Source of the DNA: Clostridia bacterium
Lineage (GTDB): Bacteria > Bacillota > Clostridia > Christensenellales > Aristaeellaceae
DNA: 64,000 bases
NCBI GenBank assembly: GCA_017526525.1
Contig: JAFXRG010000014.1
Location: 37,553 to 101,552 of the forward strand
Direction: 5' to 3'
Positions 25,190 through 34,567 of this stretch are shown here, piece by piece. Every line of letters begins with the position of its first letter. Position 1 is the first letter of the stretch. A program made the position numbers and the translations under genes. Under the pieces are notes generated by a model. The model ran no database searches and was not told the origin of the DNA. It saw only the letters and a program-made list of their open reading frames with translations.

Positions 25190-26350
25190 ATGAATACGAT
25201 TTCTCTTGATCAGAGTTATGTTGCCGGTACCTATAAACGTTTTCCCGTTGAAATCGTTTCGGGAAAAGGATCCCTTGTCACGGATGCGGGCGGCCGGGAA
25301 TATATTGACATGGGCTCCGGAATTGCCGTCACCTCCTTCGGCGTGGCGGACGAAGAGTGGATTGCCGCTGTGGAGGAACAGATTCACAAAGTGCAGCACA
25401 TGTCAAATCTCTACTATACCGCTCCCTGCGCCCGTCTGGCGGAAGCCCTGTGTCTCCGCACCGGTATGTCCAAAGTCTTTTTCGGAAACTCCGGTGCCGA
25501 AGCCAATGAATGCGCAATTAAAGTAGCCCGAAAATGGGCCGCCGAACACAAAAGTCCGGCCTGCAATGTAATCGTGACGCTGGAAAACAGCTTCCACGGA
25601 CGCACCCTGACCACGCTGGCCGCCACCGGCCAGGCTCATTATCATGAGCTTTTCCAGCCCCTGACCCCCGGCTTTGCCCATATCCGGGCCGGCGACCTGG
25701 ATGCACTGAAAGCCCTGTGTGAAACCGGCACTGTCGCCGCTGTGCTGATTGAATGCGTCCAGGGGGAGGGCGGCGTCATTCCGCTGGATCCTGCCTTTGC
25801 TTCCGCCCTGGAAAATTTCCTGCATGAGCAGGATATCCTTCTCATGGTGGATGAAGTACAAACCGGCAACGGCCGCACCGGAAAACTGTATGCCTATATG
25901 CATTACGGACTGCATCCGGATGTGGTCACCACGGCCAAGGGTCTCGCCGGCGGGCTTCCCCTGGGGGCCTGCCTGATGAGCGAAAAGGTCGCTCACGTGC
26001 TGTCTTTCGGAGATCACGGTTCAACTTTCGGCGGCAATCCTGTGGCTTCGGCGGCTGCCCTGTCAGTACTGAATCGCCTGACGGATCCTTTCCTGGCGGA
26101 AGTCGAAGCCAAGGCTGCCTTCCTTCGCCGGGAACTGGAAAATACACCGGGCGTCCTGTCCGTTTCCGGTCTCGGCCTCATGCTGGGGCTGAAAACCGTG
26201 AAGCCTGCCGTTGAAGTCGTTTCCGCCTGCATGGAAAACGGCGTCCTCTGCCTCACCGCCAAAGACAGGGTTCGCCTCCTTCCGGCGCTCAATATTCCCA
26301 TGGAGTTGCTGGAAAAAGCGGTCTCCGTCCTTCGCGCTGCGCTTTCCTGA
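25190..26350 (+). CDS. argD: Acetylornithine aminotransferase
   Basis: A 386-aa class III PLP aminotransferase. Visible blocks: DMGSGIAVTSFG near the N-terminus, FFGNSGAEANECAIKVARKW, TLENSFHGRTLTTLAATG, VLIECVQGEGGV, MVDEVQTGNGRTGKLYAY and the PLP lysine in VTTAKGLAGGLPLGA. HGSTFGGNPVASAA completes the pattern. It starts 11 bp after argB with CGGAGG upstream. It converts N-acetylglutamate semialdehyde to N-acetylornithine. About 95 bp without a gene follow before carA. Confidence 0.95.
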   Translation: MNTISLDQSYVAGTYKRFPVEIVSGKGSLVTDAGGREYIDMGSGIAVTSFGVADEEWIAAVEEQIHKVQHMSNLYYTAPCARLAEALCLRTGMSKVFFGNSGAEANECAIKVARKWAAEHKSPACNVIVTLENSFHGRTLTTLAATGQAHYHELFQPLTPGFAHIRAGDLDALKALCETGTVAAVLIECVQGEGGVIPLDPAFASALENFLHEQDILLMVDEVQTGNGRTGKLYAYMHYGLHPDVVTTAKGLAGGLPLGACLMSEKVAHVLSFGDHGSTFGGNPVASAAALSVLNRLTDPFLAEVEAKAAFLRRELENTPGVLSVSGLGLMLGLKTVKPAVEVVSACMENGVLCLTAKDRVRLLPALNIPMELLEKAVSVLRAALS

Positions 26351-26445
26351 CCGCGCAGTCCAGGAGTCTTTCCGACGCAGTCCGCTGCGTTCCGCCGGGC
26401 TCCCTTCCCTGTCTGCAGAACTGTTTTTACCGGAGGAATATTACT

Positions 26446-27510
26446 ATGGCATATCTGGTGCTCGGCAACGGATCAGTATTTGAAGGGACCCGGATCGGCG
26501 CCCCGGTGGACCGGATCGGGGAACTGGTGTTTACCACCGGAATGGAAGGCTATCTGGAGACCCTCACGGATCCGAGCTATTACGGACAGATTGTAACCCA
26601 GACCTTCCCGCTGATCGGGAATTACGGAGTGATTGAAGAGGATTTTGAAGGCCCCAGTACGCTTTTCGGTTATATCGTCCGGAATCTGTGCGACACGCCC
26701 TCCAATTTCCGTTCAGCCTATCCGCTGAACGACTATCTGGTAGCCCGGGGAATTCCGGGGCTGTGCGGTGTGGATACCCGGGAAATCGTCCGGATTACCC
26801 GGGAAGAAGGGGTTATGAACGCAATGATCTGTGATGAAATTCCTTCCGATCTCAGCGCAATCCGTGCCTTCCGGGTTGAAAACGCGGTTGCTTCCGTTTC
26901 CGGCAGGGATACCGGGGTGTATCCCGCCGTCGGCAGCACCCGCTGCAGGGTTGCAATGATCGACTACGGCGCCAAGCATAATATCATTCGCAGCCTGCAG
27001 AAAAGGGGCTGTGAAGTGCGGGTCTGGACCGCTTTCTCCGCCGCGGAGGAAATCCTGGCTTCCGATCCGGACGGCATCATGCTTTCCAACGGTCCCGGAG
27101 ATCCGGCGGAGAACACTTTCTGCATTGAACAGCTTCGAAAAATCATCGGACACAAGCCGGTGTTCGGCATCTGCCTGGGGCACCAGCTGGCGGCCCTGGC
27201 GCTGGGCGGCCGTACTGTCAAGTTGAAATACGGGCATCGCGGCGGCAATCAGCCGGTCCGTGACCTGTACGCAGGACGCACCTATATTACTTCCCAGAAT
27301 CACGGCTATGCCGTTCTGTCCGATTCCCTGAAGGGGGTCGGCCGCGAATCCTTCCGCAATGTCAACGACGGCAGCTGCGAAGGCATGGATTATCCGGACA
27401 AAAACTGTTTTACCGTGCAGTTCCATCCCGAAGCTGCCTCCGGTCCCCGGGATACCGCAATTCTCTTTGACCGTTTCGTGCAAAGGATGGAGGAAATGAA
27501 ACATGCCTAA
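26446..27510 (+). CDS. carA: Carbamoyl-phosphate synthase small subunit
   Basis: A 354-aa glutamine amidotransferase subunit. The N-terminal CarA domain (LGNGSVFEGTRIG, FTTGMEGYLETLTDPSY) is followed by the class I amidotransferase domain, with catalytic C243 in FGICLGHQLAALALGG. The His-Glu pair is in FHPEAASGP. GGAGG stands 9 bp upstream of the ATG. The gene overlaps carB by 8 bp. It feeds ammonia through a tunnel to CarB. Its place in the arg operon suggests control by arginine rather than by pyrimidines. Confidence 0.96.
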   Translation: MAYLVLGNGSVFEGTRIGAPVDRIGELVFTTGMEGYLETLTDPSYYGQIVTQTFPLIGNYGVIEEDFEGPSTLFGYIVRNLCDTPSNFRSAYPLNDYLVARGIPGLCGVDTREIVRITREEGVMNAMICDEIPSDLSAIRAFRVENAVASVSGRDTGVYPAVGSTRCRVAMIDYGAKHNIIRSLQKRGCEVRVWTAFSAAEEILASDPDGIMLSNGPGDPAENTFCIEQLRKIIGHKPVFGICLGHQLAALALGGRTVKLKYGHRGGNQPVRDLYAGRTYITSQNHGYAVLSDSLKGVGRESFRNVNDGSCEGMDYPDKNCFTVQFHPEAASGPRDTAILFDRFVQRMEEMKHA

Positions 27511-30500
27511 AGATCAATCAATCCGGAAGGTGCTGGTCATCGGTTCAGGCCCCATTGTCATCGGTCAGGCGGCGGAATTTGACTATGCCGGTGCCCAGGC
27601 CTGCCGCGTCCTGAAAGCAGAAGGCATCAATGTGGTACTGGTAAACTCCAACCCGGCCACCATCATGACTGATTCTCACCTTGCGGATGAAATCTACCTG
27701 GAGCCGCTGAACGCCGCCACGATTCGGCGTGTGATTGAAAAAGAGCGTCCGGACGGTCTCATCGCCGGTCTGGGCGGCCAGACCGGGCTGACGCTGGCTA
27801 TGCAGCTCAGCCGGGACGGAACGCTGGATGAGTTTGGGGTCCGGCTCCTGGGCTCCCCTATTTCTGCCATCGAGAAAGCGGAAGACCGGGAAAAGTTCCG
27901 GGAAACCATGCTGAAAGCCGGCCAGCCATGCGTTCCCTCCGGCATCGCCGAAACGCTGGAGGAAGCCCTGGAAGCTGCGCGGGAAATCGGATATCCGGTC
28001 ATCGTACGCCCTGCCTATACGCTGGGCGGCAGCGGCGGCGGAATTGCCGCCGATGAAGCGGAAATGCGGGAGATTGCGCGCACCGGGCTGGATGCTTCGC
28101 CCATTACCCAGATTCTGGTTGAAAAATGCATCTCCGGCTGGAAAGAAATCGAGTTTGAAACCATGCGGGATGCCGTGGGCAACGTCATCGCCGTCTGCTC
28201 CATGGAAAATGTGGATCCGGTCGGAATCCATACCGGCGACAGCGTGGTGGTCGCTCCGGCCCTGACCCTTTCCGACAAGGAATATCAGATGCTCCGTACT
28301 GCTTCCCTGGACATTATCAGCGCCATCGGAATTGTCGGCGGCTGTAACTGCCAGTTCGCCCTGAATCCTGATTCCTTTGAATATGCGGTCATCGAAGTAA
28401 ATCCCCGCGTCAGCCGTTCTTCTGCCCTGGCCAGCAAGGCCACCGGATACCCGATTGCGAAAATCACAACCCGGCTGGCATTGGGGTATACGCTGGATGA
28501 AATTCCCAACGATATCACCGGAAAAACCTGTGCCTGTTTCGAACCGACCGTGGATTACGTGGTGGTGAAGTTCCCGAAATGGCCCTTTGACAAGTTCTAT
28601 GGTTCTTCCCGCCGTCTCGGTACGCAGATGAAAGCCACCGGGGAAGTCATGGCAATCGGTCAGTCCTTCGAGGAGGCGCTGATGAAAGCCGTCCGGGGAG
28701 CGGAAATCTCCATGGATACCCTCAACGCTCCGTCCCTGTCACAGGATCCTGTGCTGGCGCGGCTGGGCCGTCAGGATGACCGGCGTCTTTTCACGGTTTT
28801 CGAGGCCCTGAAGCAGGGAATCTCCGTGGATGAAATCTTTGAAGTAACCAAAATAGACCGTTTCTTCCTCTACCGGCTTCAGGCCATGGCGGAAGCGGAG
28901 ATGAAGGCGGAAAAGAACGGCCTGCAGCCCGGCGATTACGCGGCCTTCAAAAAAATGGGGTATCCGGATTCCGCCATCCGTCGGATTTCCGGTGTGCAGG
29001 ATCTGCCCGGCTGGAAAATGAGCTATAAAATGGTGGATACCTGCGGCGCGGAGTTCGCCGCAGAAACCCCTTACTTTTATTCCTGCACGGATAAAGCCTG
29101 TGAATCCCGAAGCCTGAAGCGTTCCGGACGCCCCGTGGTTATCGTGCTGGGTTCCGGCCCCATCCGGATCGGCCAGGGAATTGAATTCGATTATTCCTCT
29201 GTTCACTGCGTCTGGACCCTCCGGCGCATTGGGTATGATGTGGTCATCATCAACAACAACCCGGAAACCGTCTCTACCGACTATGACACCGCGGACCGGC
29301 TTTATTTTGAACCTCTGACGCCCGAAGACGTCATGAATGTCATCGAGGTGGAAAAGCCCGTGGGCGTCGTGGTCGCCTTCGGCGGCCAGACAGCCATCAA
29401 GCTGACCCAGTTCCTGGACCGGCAGGGCATAAAAATCCTGGGCACCAGTGCGGAATCCATCGATATTGCCGAGGATCGGGAACGCTTTGACCGTCTGCTG
29501 GAGCAGTTCGGCATCCGCCGTCCCAGGGGCATGGGCGTCCGTACAATGGAGGAAGCCGTTTCCGCCGCGGATGAGCTGGGATATCCCGTGCTGCTGCGTC
29601 CGTCCTATGTCATTGGCGGCCAGAATATGACCATCTCCCGTTCCAAAGCCCAGACGGTGGATTACATGACCCGGATTCTGTCCGGCGGCATTGAAAATCC
29701 GGTGCTGGTGGATCAGTACCTTCCGGGGATCGAACTGGAAGTGGATGTGATTTCAGACGGTCAGGATGTGCTGATTCCCGGTATCATGGAACATATCGAA
29801 CGGGCCGGCGTCCACAGCGGCGATTCCATTGCCGTCTACCCGCCCTTTAACCTGACGGAGAAGTTCCAGGAAAAAATCTGCGATATTTCCATAAAGCTGG
29901 CCCTTGCACTGGGAACCCGCGGCCTGGTGAATATCCAGTACCTGATTTATGAAAACGAACTGTATGTCATCGAAGTAAATCCCCGGGCATCCCGTACCGT
30001 GCCTTATATTTCCAAGGTCACCGGGGTTCCCATGGTGGATCTTGCCTCCCGGGTGATGCTGGGCGAACCCCTGAAGGAAATGGGCTTCGGTTCCGGCCTC
30101 TATCCGGCCCCGCCCTATTGCGCCATCAAGGTTCCGGTCTTCTCCTTTGAGAAGCTGAACGATGCTGACTCCATTCTCGGTCCGGAAATGAAATCCACCG
30201 GTGAAGTGCTCGGCATTGGCATCACCAAGGCGGAAGCCCTGTTCAAGGGGCTTTCCGCGGCGGGTTTCTCCCTTCCCACCGCCAGAGACCGTTCCCATAT
30301 GGGCGTGCTTCTGTCCGTGGAGGACGAGGATTTCCCCGATGCCATCGCCATGGCAAAGCGCTGTTACGATCTGGGCATCCATGTCTTCGCCACCAAGGAT
30401 ACCGCCCGGGCCATTTCCTCCGTGGGCATTCATGTCCGCACTGTGGCGGATCCTTCCCACAGCGATGATATCATTTCCCTCATGGAAAACGGTGAGGTAA

Positions 30501-30694
30501 ACTATATTATTTATACCGGCGCTGTGAAGGATGACACGGTGGGAGACTACCGGGTTCTCCACCGCAAAGCCATGATCCTGGGCATTCCCTGCATGACCTC
30601 CCTGGATACGGCCAATGCGCTGGCAGATATCCTGGGTTCCCGTTTCTCCCTGGAAAACACGGAACTGGTCGATATCAACCGCATGAGAAGATGA
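27503..30694 (+). CDS. carB: Carbamoyl-phosphate synthase large subunit
   Basis: A 1063-aa enzyme made of two homologous ATP-grasp halves. The first starts VLVIGSGPIVIGQAAEFDYAG and the second, at about residue 550, VIVLGSGPIRIGQGIEFDYS. Each has the matching carboxylate-phosphate loops (VIVRPAYTLGGSGGG; VLLRPSYVIGGQNM). The C-terminal MGS-like allosteric domain begins near residue 930 (GVLLSVEDEDFPDAIAMAK) and normally binds IMP, UMP or ornithine. Full length, last gene of the arginine operon, followed by a strong terminator. Confidence 0.97.
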   Translation: MPKDQSIRKVLVIGSGPIVIGQAAEFDYAGAQACRVLKAEGINVVLVNSNPATIMTDSHLADEIYLEPLNAATIRRVIEKERPDGLIAGLGGQTGLTLAMQLSRDGTLDEFGVRLLGSPISAIEKAEDREKFRETMLKAGQPCVPSGIAETLEEALEAAREIGYPVIVRPAYTLGGSGGGIAADEAEMREIARTGLDASPITQILVEKCISGWKEIEFETMRDAVGNVIAVCSMENVDPVGIHTGDSVVVAPALTLSDKEYQMLRTASLDIISAIGIVGGCNCQFALNPDSFEYAVIEVNPRVSRSSALASKATGYPIAKITTRLALGYTLDEIPNDITGKTCACFEPTVDYVVVKFPKWPFDKFYGSSRRLGTQMKATGEVMAIGQSFEEALMKAVRGAEISMDTLNAPSLSQDPVLARLGRQDDRRLFTVFEALKQGISVDEIFEVTKIDRFFLYRLQAMAEAEMKAEKNGLQPGDYAAFKKMGYPDSAIRRISGVQDLPGWKMSYKMVDTCGAEFAAETPYFYSCTDKACESRSLKRSGRPVVIVLGSGPIRIGQGIEFDYSSVHCVWTLRRIGYDVVIINNNPETVSTDYDTADRLYFEPLTPEDVMNVIEVEKPVGVVVAFGGQTAIKLTQFLDRQGIKILGTSAESIDIAEDRERFDRLLEQFGIRRPRGMGVRTMEEAVSAADELGYPVLLRPSYVIGGQNMTISRSKAQTVDYMTRILSGGIENPVLVDQYLPGIELEVDVISDGQDVLIPGIMEHIERAGVHSGDSIAVYPPFNLTEKFQEKICDISIKLALALGTRGLVNIQYLIYENELYVIEVNPRASRTVPYISKVTGVPMVDLASRVMLGEPLKEMGFGSGLYPAPPYCAIKVPVFSFEKLNDADSILGPEMKSTGEVLGIGITKAEALFKGLSAAGFSLPTARDRSHMGVLLSVEDEDFPDAIAMAKRCYDLGIHVFATKDTARAISSVGIHVRTVADPSHSDDIISLMENGEVNYIIYTGAVKDDTVGDYRVLHRKAMILGIPCMTSLDTANALADILGSRFSLENTELVDINRMRR

Positions 30695-30704
30695 TCGTTT
30701 ACAG

Positions 30705-30748
30705 AAAGAAGGCACTGCCGGATTCTTTCAGCAGTGCCTTCTTTTTTT
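30705..30748. terminator. Bidirectional intrinsic terminator after carB
   Basis: Twelve-bp stem AGAAGGCACTGC/GCAGTGCCTTCT with a 12-nt loop and T-runs on both strands, between carB and the converging DAHP synthase gene. Confidence 0.92.
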
Positions 30749-30776
30749 GTTTCATGTAATTCAGATGTTCCCGGCT

Positions 30777-31790
30777 TCAGTCATTGAGGATCGCATCCCG
30801 CACCTTCCGGACTGCCTTCGCCACGTCGTCAAACTGTTCCGGGGTCAGCGACTGAGGTCCGTCGCACAGGGCCCGGGGCGGATCGTTGTGCACCTCAATC
30901 ATCAGGCCGTCCGCACCGCATGCAGCGGCGGCCAGCGCCATGGGTTTCACATACCGCGCCGCGCCGGTGGCATGACTGGGATCCACCACTACCGGCAGAT
31001 GGCTCAGTTCGTGCAGCACTGCCACCGCAGACAGGTCCAGTGTGTTCCGGGTGTAGGTCTCAAAGGTCCGGACTCCCCGCTCGCAAAGGATCACCTGCTC
31101 GTTCCCGCCGGCCATGATATATTCGGCACTCATCAGCAGTTCCTTGATATTGTTGGCCAGGCCCCGTTTCAGCAGGATCGGCTTCCGGATCCGGCCCAGT
31201 TCCTTCAGCAGCTCAAAATTCTGCATGTTCCGGGCTCCCACCTGAATGATGTCCACATCCTCAAACAGCGGGAGATGTGCGATATCCATGATCTCCGTAA
31301 TAATCGGCAGCCCCGTCAGTTTTTTTACTTCCGAAAGAATCCGGATTCCTTCCTCGTGAAGTCCCTGGAAATCATAGGGCGAGGTCCGCGGTTTGAAAGC
31401 TCCGCCCCGCAGCACGCCGGCTCCGCTGGCTTTCACGGACCGGGCAATGGTTTCCACCTGGGCTTCGGATTCAACGGAGCAGGGGCCGGCAATCAGCTGA
31501 AACGCCCCGCCGCCGAAAGCGGCATCCGTTCCTTCCACCCGCACAACGGTGTCGTCCGGATGAAATTTCCGGTTGGCTTTTTTGAAAGGTTCCGAAATCC
31601 GGGTAACGCCTTCCACAAACTCCAGTCCGCGGATCAGGTCCGTATCAATCCGCGTGGTATCGCCGACCAGACCCACAATCGTCTGAAACTCGCCCACGGA
31701 AATATGCGTCCGTACACCCTGGCTCTCCAGCCATTGAATCAGCCGTTCCTGTTCCTCCGCCCGGATACCTTTCTTCAGTGCAATAATCAT
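30777..31790 (-). CDS. aroF: 3-deoxy-7-phosphoheptulonate (DAHP) synthase, type I-beta
   Basis: A 337-aa first enzyme of the shikimate pathway. The N-terminal ferredoxin-like regulatory domain (about 1-70) is of the type found in Thermotoga and Bacillus-like enzymes. The catalytic barrel shows FQLIAGPCSVESEAQ, LRGGAFKPRTSPYDFQG, IQVGARNMQNFELL, ILLKRGL and VDPSHATGAARY. AGGAG lies about 10 bp before the ATG. It follows the antiporter gene by 30 bp on the same strand, an unexpected partner. Confidence 0.95.
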   Translation of the reverse strand: MIIALKKGIRAEEQERLIQWLESQGVRTHISVGEFQTIVGLVGDTTRIDTDLIRGLEFVEGVTRISEPFKKANRKFHPDDTVVRVEGTDAAFGGGAFQLIAGPCSVESEAQVETIARSVKASGAGVLRGGAFKPRTSPYDFQGLHEEGIRILSEVKKLTGLPIITEIMDIAHLPLFEDVDIIQVGARNMQNFELLKELGRIRKPILLKRGLANNIKELLMSAEYIMAGGNEQVILCERGVRTFETYTRNTLDLSAVAVLHELSHLPVVVDPSHATGAARYVKPMALAAAACGADGLMIEVHNDPPRALCDGPQSLTPEQFDDVAKAVRKVRDAILND

Positions 31791-31820
31791 GTTATTCAGT
31801 CTCCTGATTTTATTCTGAGC

Positions 31821-33128
31821 TTATTTGTCAAACGGCTTGGGAACCGGCTTCGTAACCTTTTCCAGCGCTTTTTTCCGCCGTCCCTTGACCTCGCTTGGCA
31901 CCGCCTGAATATCTCCGGCTTTTGTCAGCGCCATCTTGGTCAGGCTCGGACCCAGCAGTTCGTAGACCAATACGCCGAACAGCACGATATTCCGGATCAT
32001 GGTTCCATCCTGGCCGCCCAGCACCCGGTAGGCTGTTGAACACATTCCTAAAGCCACACCGGCCTGGGGCAGCAGGGTAATGCCCAGGTATTTCCGCACG
32101 GTTTCCGGACTTTTGGCCAGCACCGCTGACCAGTGGGCTCCGAAGTATTTGCCCAGCGACCGGGCAATAATATAGATCACGCCGATCAGCACAACGGACG
32201 GATCCTTGAAAACGTCAAACTCCAGCGCCGATCCGCTCAGCACAAAGAACAGGGTAATGGCCGGTCCGCTCCAGCGGTCCGCCTGCAGCATCAGATCCTC
32301 GCTCAGGGGACAGAAATTGCAGAATACGGTTCCCAGCATCATGCACACCAGCAGTGAGGAAAACCCGAACGTAAAGGATCCGACCGGAATCTTCAGCTGA
32401 CTGACCGCCACCGTAAGAATAACGCTGCCGACAATCAGTGCGTTCCGGTTCCGGTGGGAATGGAAGTAGCGTTCCAGATAAGTCAGCACCACACCCGTCA
32501 GCCCACCGAAACCCAGGGACAGAATCACTTCCATCAGCGGTTCAAGAATCAGCGCCGCAACCTGAGTGGTCCCGTTTTTCATAGCCTGGGCGATCCCGAA
32601 GGAAACCGCGAAGATGACCAGACCCACCGCGTCATCCAGCGCAACCACCGGCAGCAGGACATCCGTCACCGGGCCTTTGGCTTTGTACTGGCGTACCACC
32701 ATCAGGGTCGCTGCGGGAGCCGTGGCTGCCGCAATGGCGCCCAGAGTAATGGCAACCGGAAGGCTCAGCAGATCCGGCCGGATGAAATGGAACACAATCA
32801 GCGCAATATCCACGCAGGCCGAGGCGATCACCGCCTGCAGAATGCCGATGATCGTCGCCTGCTTTCCGGTCTGCTTCAGGGCGGAAAGGCGGAACTCGTG
32901 GCCGATGGCAAAAGCAATGAATCCCAGGGCTACATCACTGATCAGAGAAAGGGAATCCACTTTCTCAAACGTCGTAAAACCGATGCCGAGCCGTCCCAGC
33001 ACACAGGGGCCAATCAGTACGCCGGCAACCAGGTACGCTGTGACGTCAGGCAGGTGAAATTTAACAAATAACCGGGTCATCAGCAGTCCTGCGAACAGGG
33101 CGATTGCAATCAGCAGGAGCGTTTGCAT
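31821..33128 (-). CDS. Cation:proton antiporter (CPA2/KefB type)
   Basis: A 435-aa polytopic membrane protein with about 12 hydrophobic segments, matching the Na+/H+ exchanger domain of the CPA2 family. It has FAIGHEFRLSALK, VALDDAVGLVIFAVSFGIAQAM (with the conserved DD-type acidic pair in a membrane segment), and FFVLSGSALEFDVF. The C-terminal tail is short and basic and carries no TrkA-N domain. The transported ion cannot be told. It has its own promoter and is followed by DAHP synthase. Confidence 0.87.
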   Translation of the reverse strand: MQTLLLIAIALFAGLLMTRLFVKFHLPDVTAYLVAGVLIGPCVLGRLGIGFTTFEKVDSLSLISDVALGFIAFAIGHEFRLSALKQTGKQATIIGILQAVIASACVDIALIVFHFIRPDLLSLPVAITLGAIAAATAPAATLMVVRQYKAKGPVTDVLLPVVALDDAVGLVIFAVSFGIAQAMKNGTTQVAALILEPLMEVILSLGFGGLTGVVLTYLERYFHSHRNRNALIVGSVILTVAVSQLKIPVGSFTFGFSSLLVCMMLGTVFCNFCPLSEDLMLQADRWSGPAITLFFVLSGSALEFDVFKDPSVVLIGVIYIIARSLGKYFGAHWSAVLAKSPETVRKYLGITLLPQAGVALGMCSTAYRVLGGQDGTMIRNIVLFGVLVYELLGPSLTKMALTKAGDIQAVPSEVKGRRKKALEKVTKPVPKPFDK

Positions 33129-33169
33129 AAAGGAGTCAGGCTTCCTTTCCTTATCGTTTCACGGCGGCC

Positions 33170-33198
33170 ATTGTACCACTTTTATTTCCCGGAAACAA
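33170..33198 (-). promoter_or_regulatory. SigA-type promoter of antiporter-DAHP synthase
   Basis: Minus-strand TTGTTT (33193-33198), 17-bp spacer, TACAAT (33170-33175). Confidence 0.65.
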
Positions 33199-33232
33199 GC
33201 CTTAATACAACTCTGAGACAAGCTTTCCGGCC

Positions 33233-33262
33233 TTGCACCGGTGATCCCTCCTGTGATAAAAT
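33233..33262 (+). promoter_or_regulatory. SigA-type promoter of the flavoprotein gene
   Basis: TTGCAC (33233-33238), 18-bp spacer, TAAAAT (33257-33262), about 75 bp before the start codon. Confidence 0.6.
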
Positions 33263-33338
33263 ATTCGCTGTCGGAAATCCTTATTCTCCCCGCGGCGGGG
33301 AATCATCTCTTTCATATTAAAACAGGAGCGTATCAATC

Positions 33339-34502
33339 ATGAATCATGTTACAAAGGACATCTGCTACATCGGTGTAAACGACCATGATCTGGATCTTTT
33401 CGAAGGACAGTACATTGTGCCTCTCGGTATGGCCTATAATTCCTATGTGATCCTGGATCAGAAAATTGCCGTAATGGATTCCGTGGACCGCCGGTTCGGG
33501 GAACCCTGGCTGAAAAACCTGGAGGAAGCGCTCTCCGGCCGTACTCCGGATTACCTCATTGTGCAGCATATGGAACCGGATCATTCCGCCAACATTGCCC
33601 TTTTCATGGAAAAATATCCGGCGGCTGTGGTGGTTTCCTCCGCCAAAGCCTTCACCATGATGAAAAATTTCTACGGGGAGGATTTTGCTGACCGCCGCCT
33701 GGTGGTGGCGGAGGGGGCTGAGCTTTCCCTGGGCGCCCATACGCTGCAGTTCATCGGCGCTCCCATGGTGCACTGGCCGGAAGTCATCATGACCTATGAC
33801 CGCGCGGACCGGGTGCTTTTCTCCGCCGATGCGTTCGGCAAGTTCGGTGCCCTGGATACGGAAGATCCGGAGGGCTGGGCCTGCGAAGCCCGCCGCTACT
33901 ATTTCGGCATTGTCGGCAAATACGGCGCCCAGGCCCAGGCTGTTCTGAAAAAAGCATCCGCGCTGGATATTCAGGTGATCTGCCCCCTCCATGGCCCCGT
34001 TCTGCAGGAAAACCTTCCCTACTATCTGAATCTTTACAACACCTGGACCACCTACGGCGTGGAAACGGAAGGCGTTGCCGTATTTTATACCTCCGTTTAT
34101 GGCAATACGGAAAAAGCCGTTCATCTTCTGGAAGAAAAGCTGAAGGAAAAGGGCTGCCCCAAGGTTGCGGTCAGCGATCTGGCCCGGGACGATATGGCTG
34201 AGTGTGTGGAGGATGCCTTTCGTTACGGAAAGATCGTCCTGGCCACCACCACCTATAATGCCGATATTTTCCCCTTTATGCGTACCTTCCTTGAAACCCT
34301 TGCTGAGCATGGCTGGCGCGGCCGGAAAGTCGGCCTCATGGAGAACGGTTCCTGGGCGCCCACCGCTGCGAAAGGAATGAAAGCCCTCCTGGAAGGCTGT
34401 AAGGATACCGCCTTTGCCGAAACCCAGGTTCGGATTCTCTCCTCCCTTTCCGAGGAGAACAAAGCGCAAATCGAAGCCCTGGCGGAGGAAATGCTCCGCT
34501 GA
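33339..34502 (+). CDS. A-type flavoprotein (FprA-like, diiron, O2/NO reductase)
   Basis: A 387-aa protein with an N-terminal metallo-beta-lactamase diiron domain. The iron ligands are in HMEPDHSANIA (HxExDH), APMVHWPE, FSADAFG and PLHGPV. The C-terminal flavodoxin domain starts at about residue 246 with VFYTSVYGNTEKAVHLL. Such proteins take electrons from rubredoxin or F420 and reduce oxygen to water or nitric oxide to N2O, protecting anaerobes. A single gene with its own promoter and terminator. No rubredoxin gene is adjacent. Confidence 0.95.
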   Translation: MNHVTKDICYIGVNDHDLDLFEGQYIVPLGMAYNSYVILDQKIAVMDSVDRRFGEPWLKNLEEALSGRTPDYLIVQHMEPDHSANIALFMEKYPAAVVVSSAKAFTMMKNFYGEDFADRRLVVAEGAELSLGAHTLQFIGAPMVHWPEVIMTYDRADRVLFSADAFGKFGALDTEDPEGWACEARRYYFGIVGKYGAQAQAVLKKASALDIQVICPLHGPVLQENLPYYLNLYNTWTTYGVETEGVAVFYTSVYGNTEKAVHLLEEKLKEKGCPKVAVSDLARDDMAECVEDAFRYGKIVLATTTYNADIFPFMRTFLETLAEHGWRGRKVGLMENGSWAPTAAKGMKALLEGCKDTAFAETQVRILSSLSEENKAQIEALAEEMLR

Positions 34503-34516
34503 CCCGGTTTCCCCTG

Positions 34517-34553
34517 AAAAAAGGACCTGCAATTTCTGCAGATCCTTTTTTTT
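34517..34553. terminator. Bidirectional terminator between flavoprotein and MFS genes
   Basis: A-rich and T-rich flanks around a 15-bp stem with one mismatch (AAAAAAGGA...TCCTTTTTT with CTGCA/TGCAG), serving both converging genes. Confidence 0.85.
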
Positions 34554-34567
34554 ATCTCTTCGTTGGG

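Noticed and set aside
26351-26445. 95-bp gap between argD and carA as a possible terminator or regulatory site
   Set aside because: There is a weak ACGCAGTCCGCTGCGT hairpin but no T-run or promoter pair. I see only the carA ribosome binding site.
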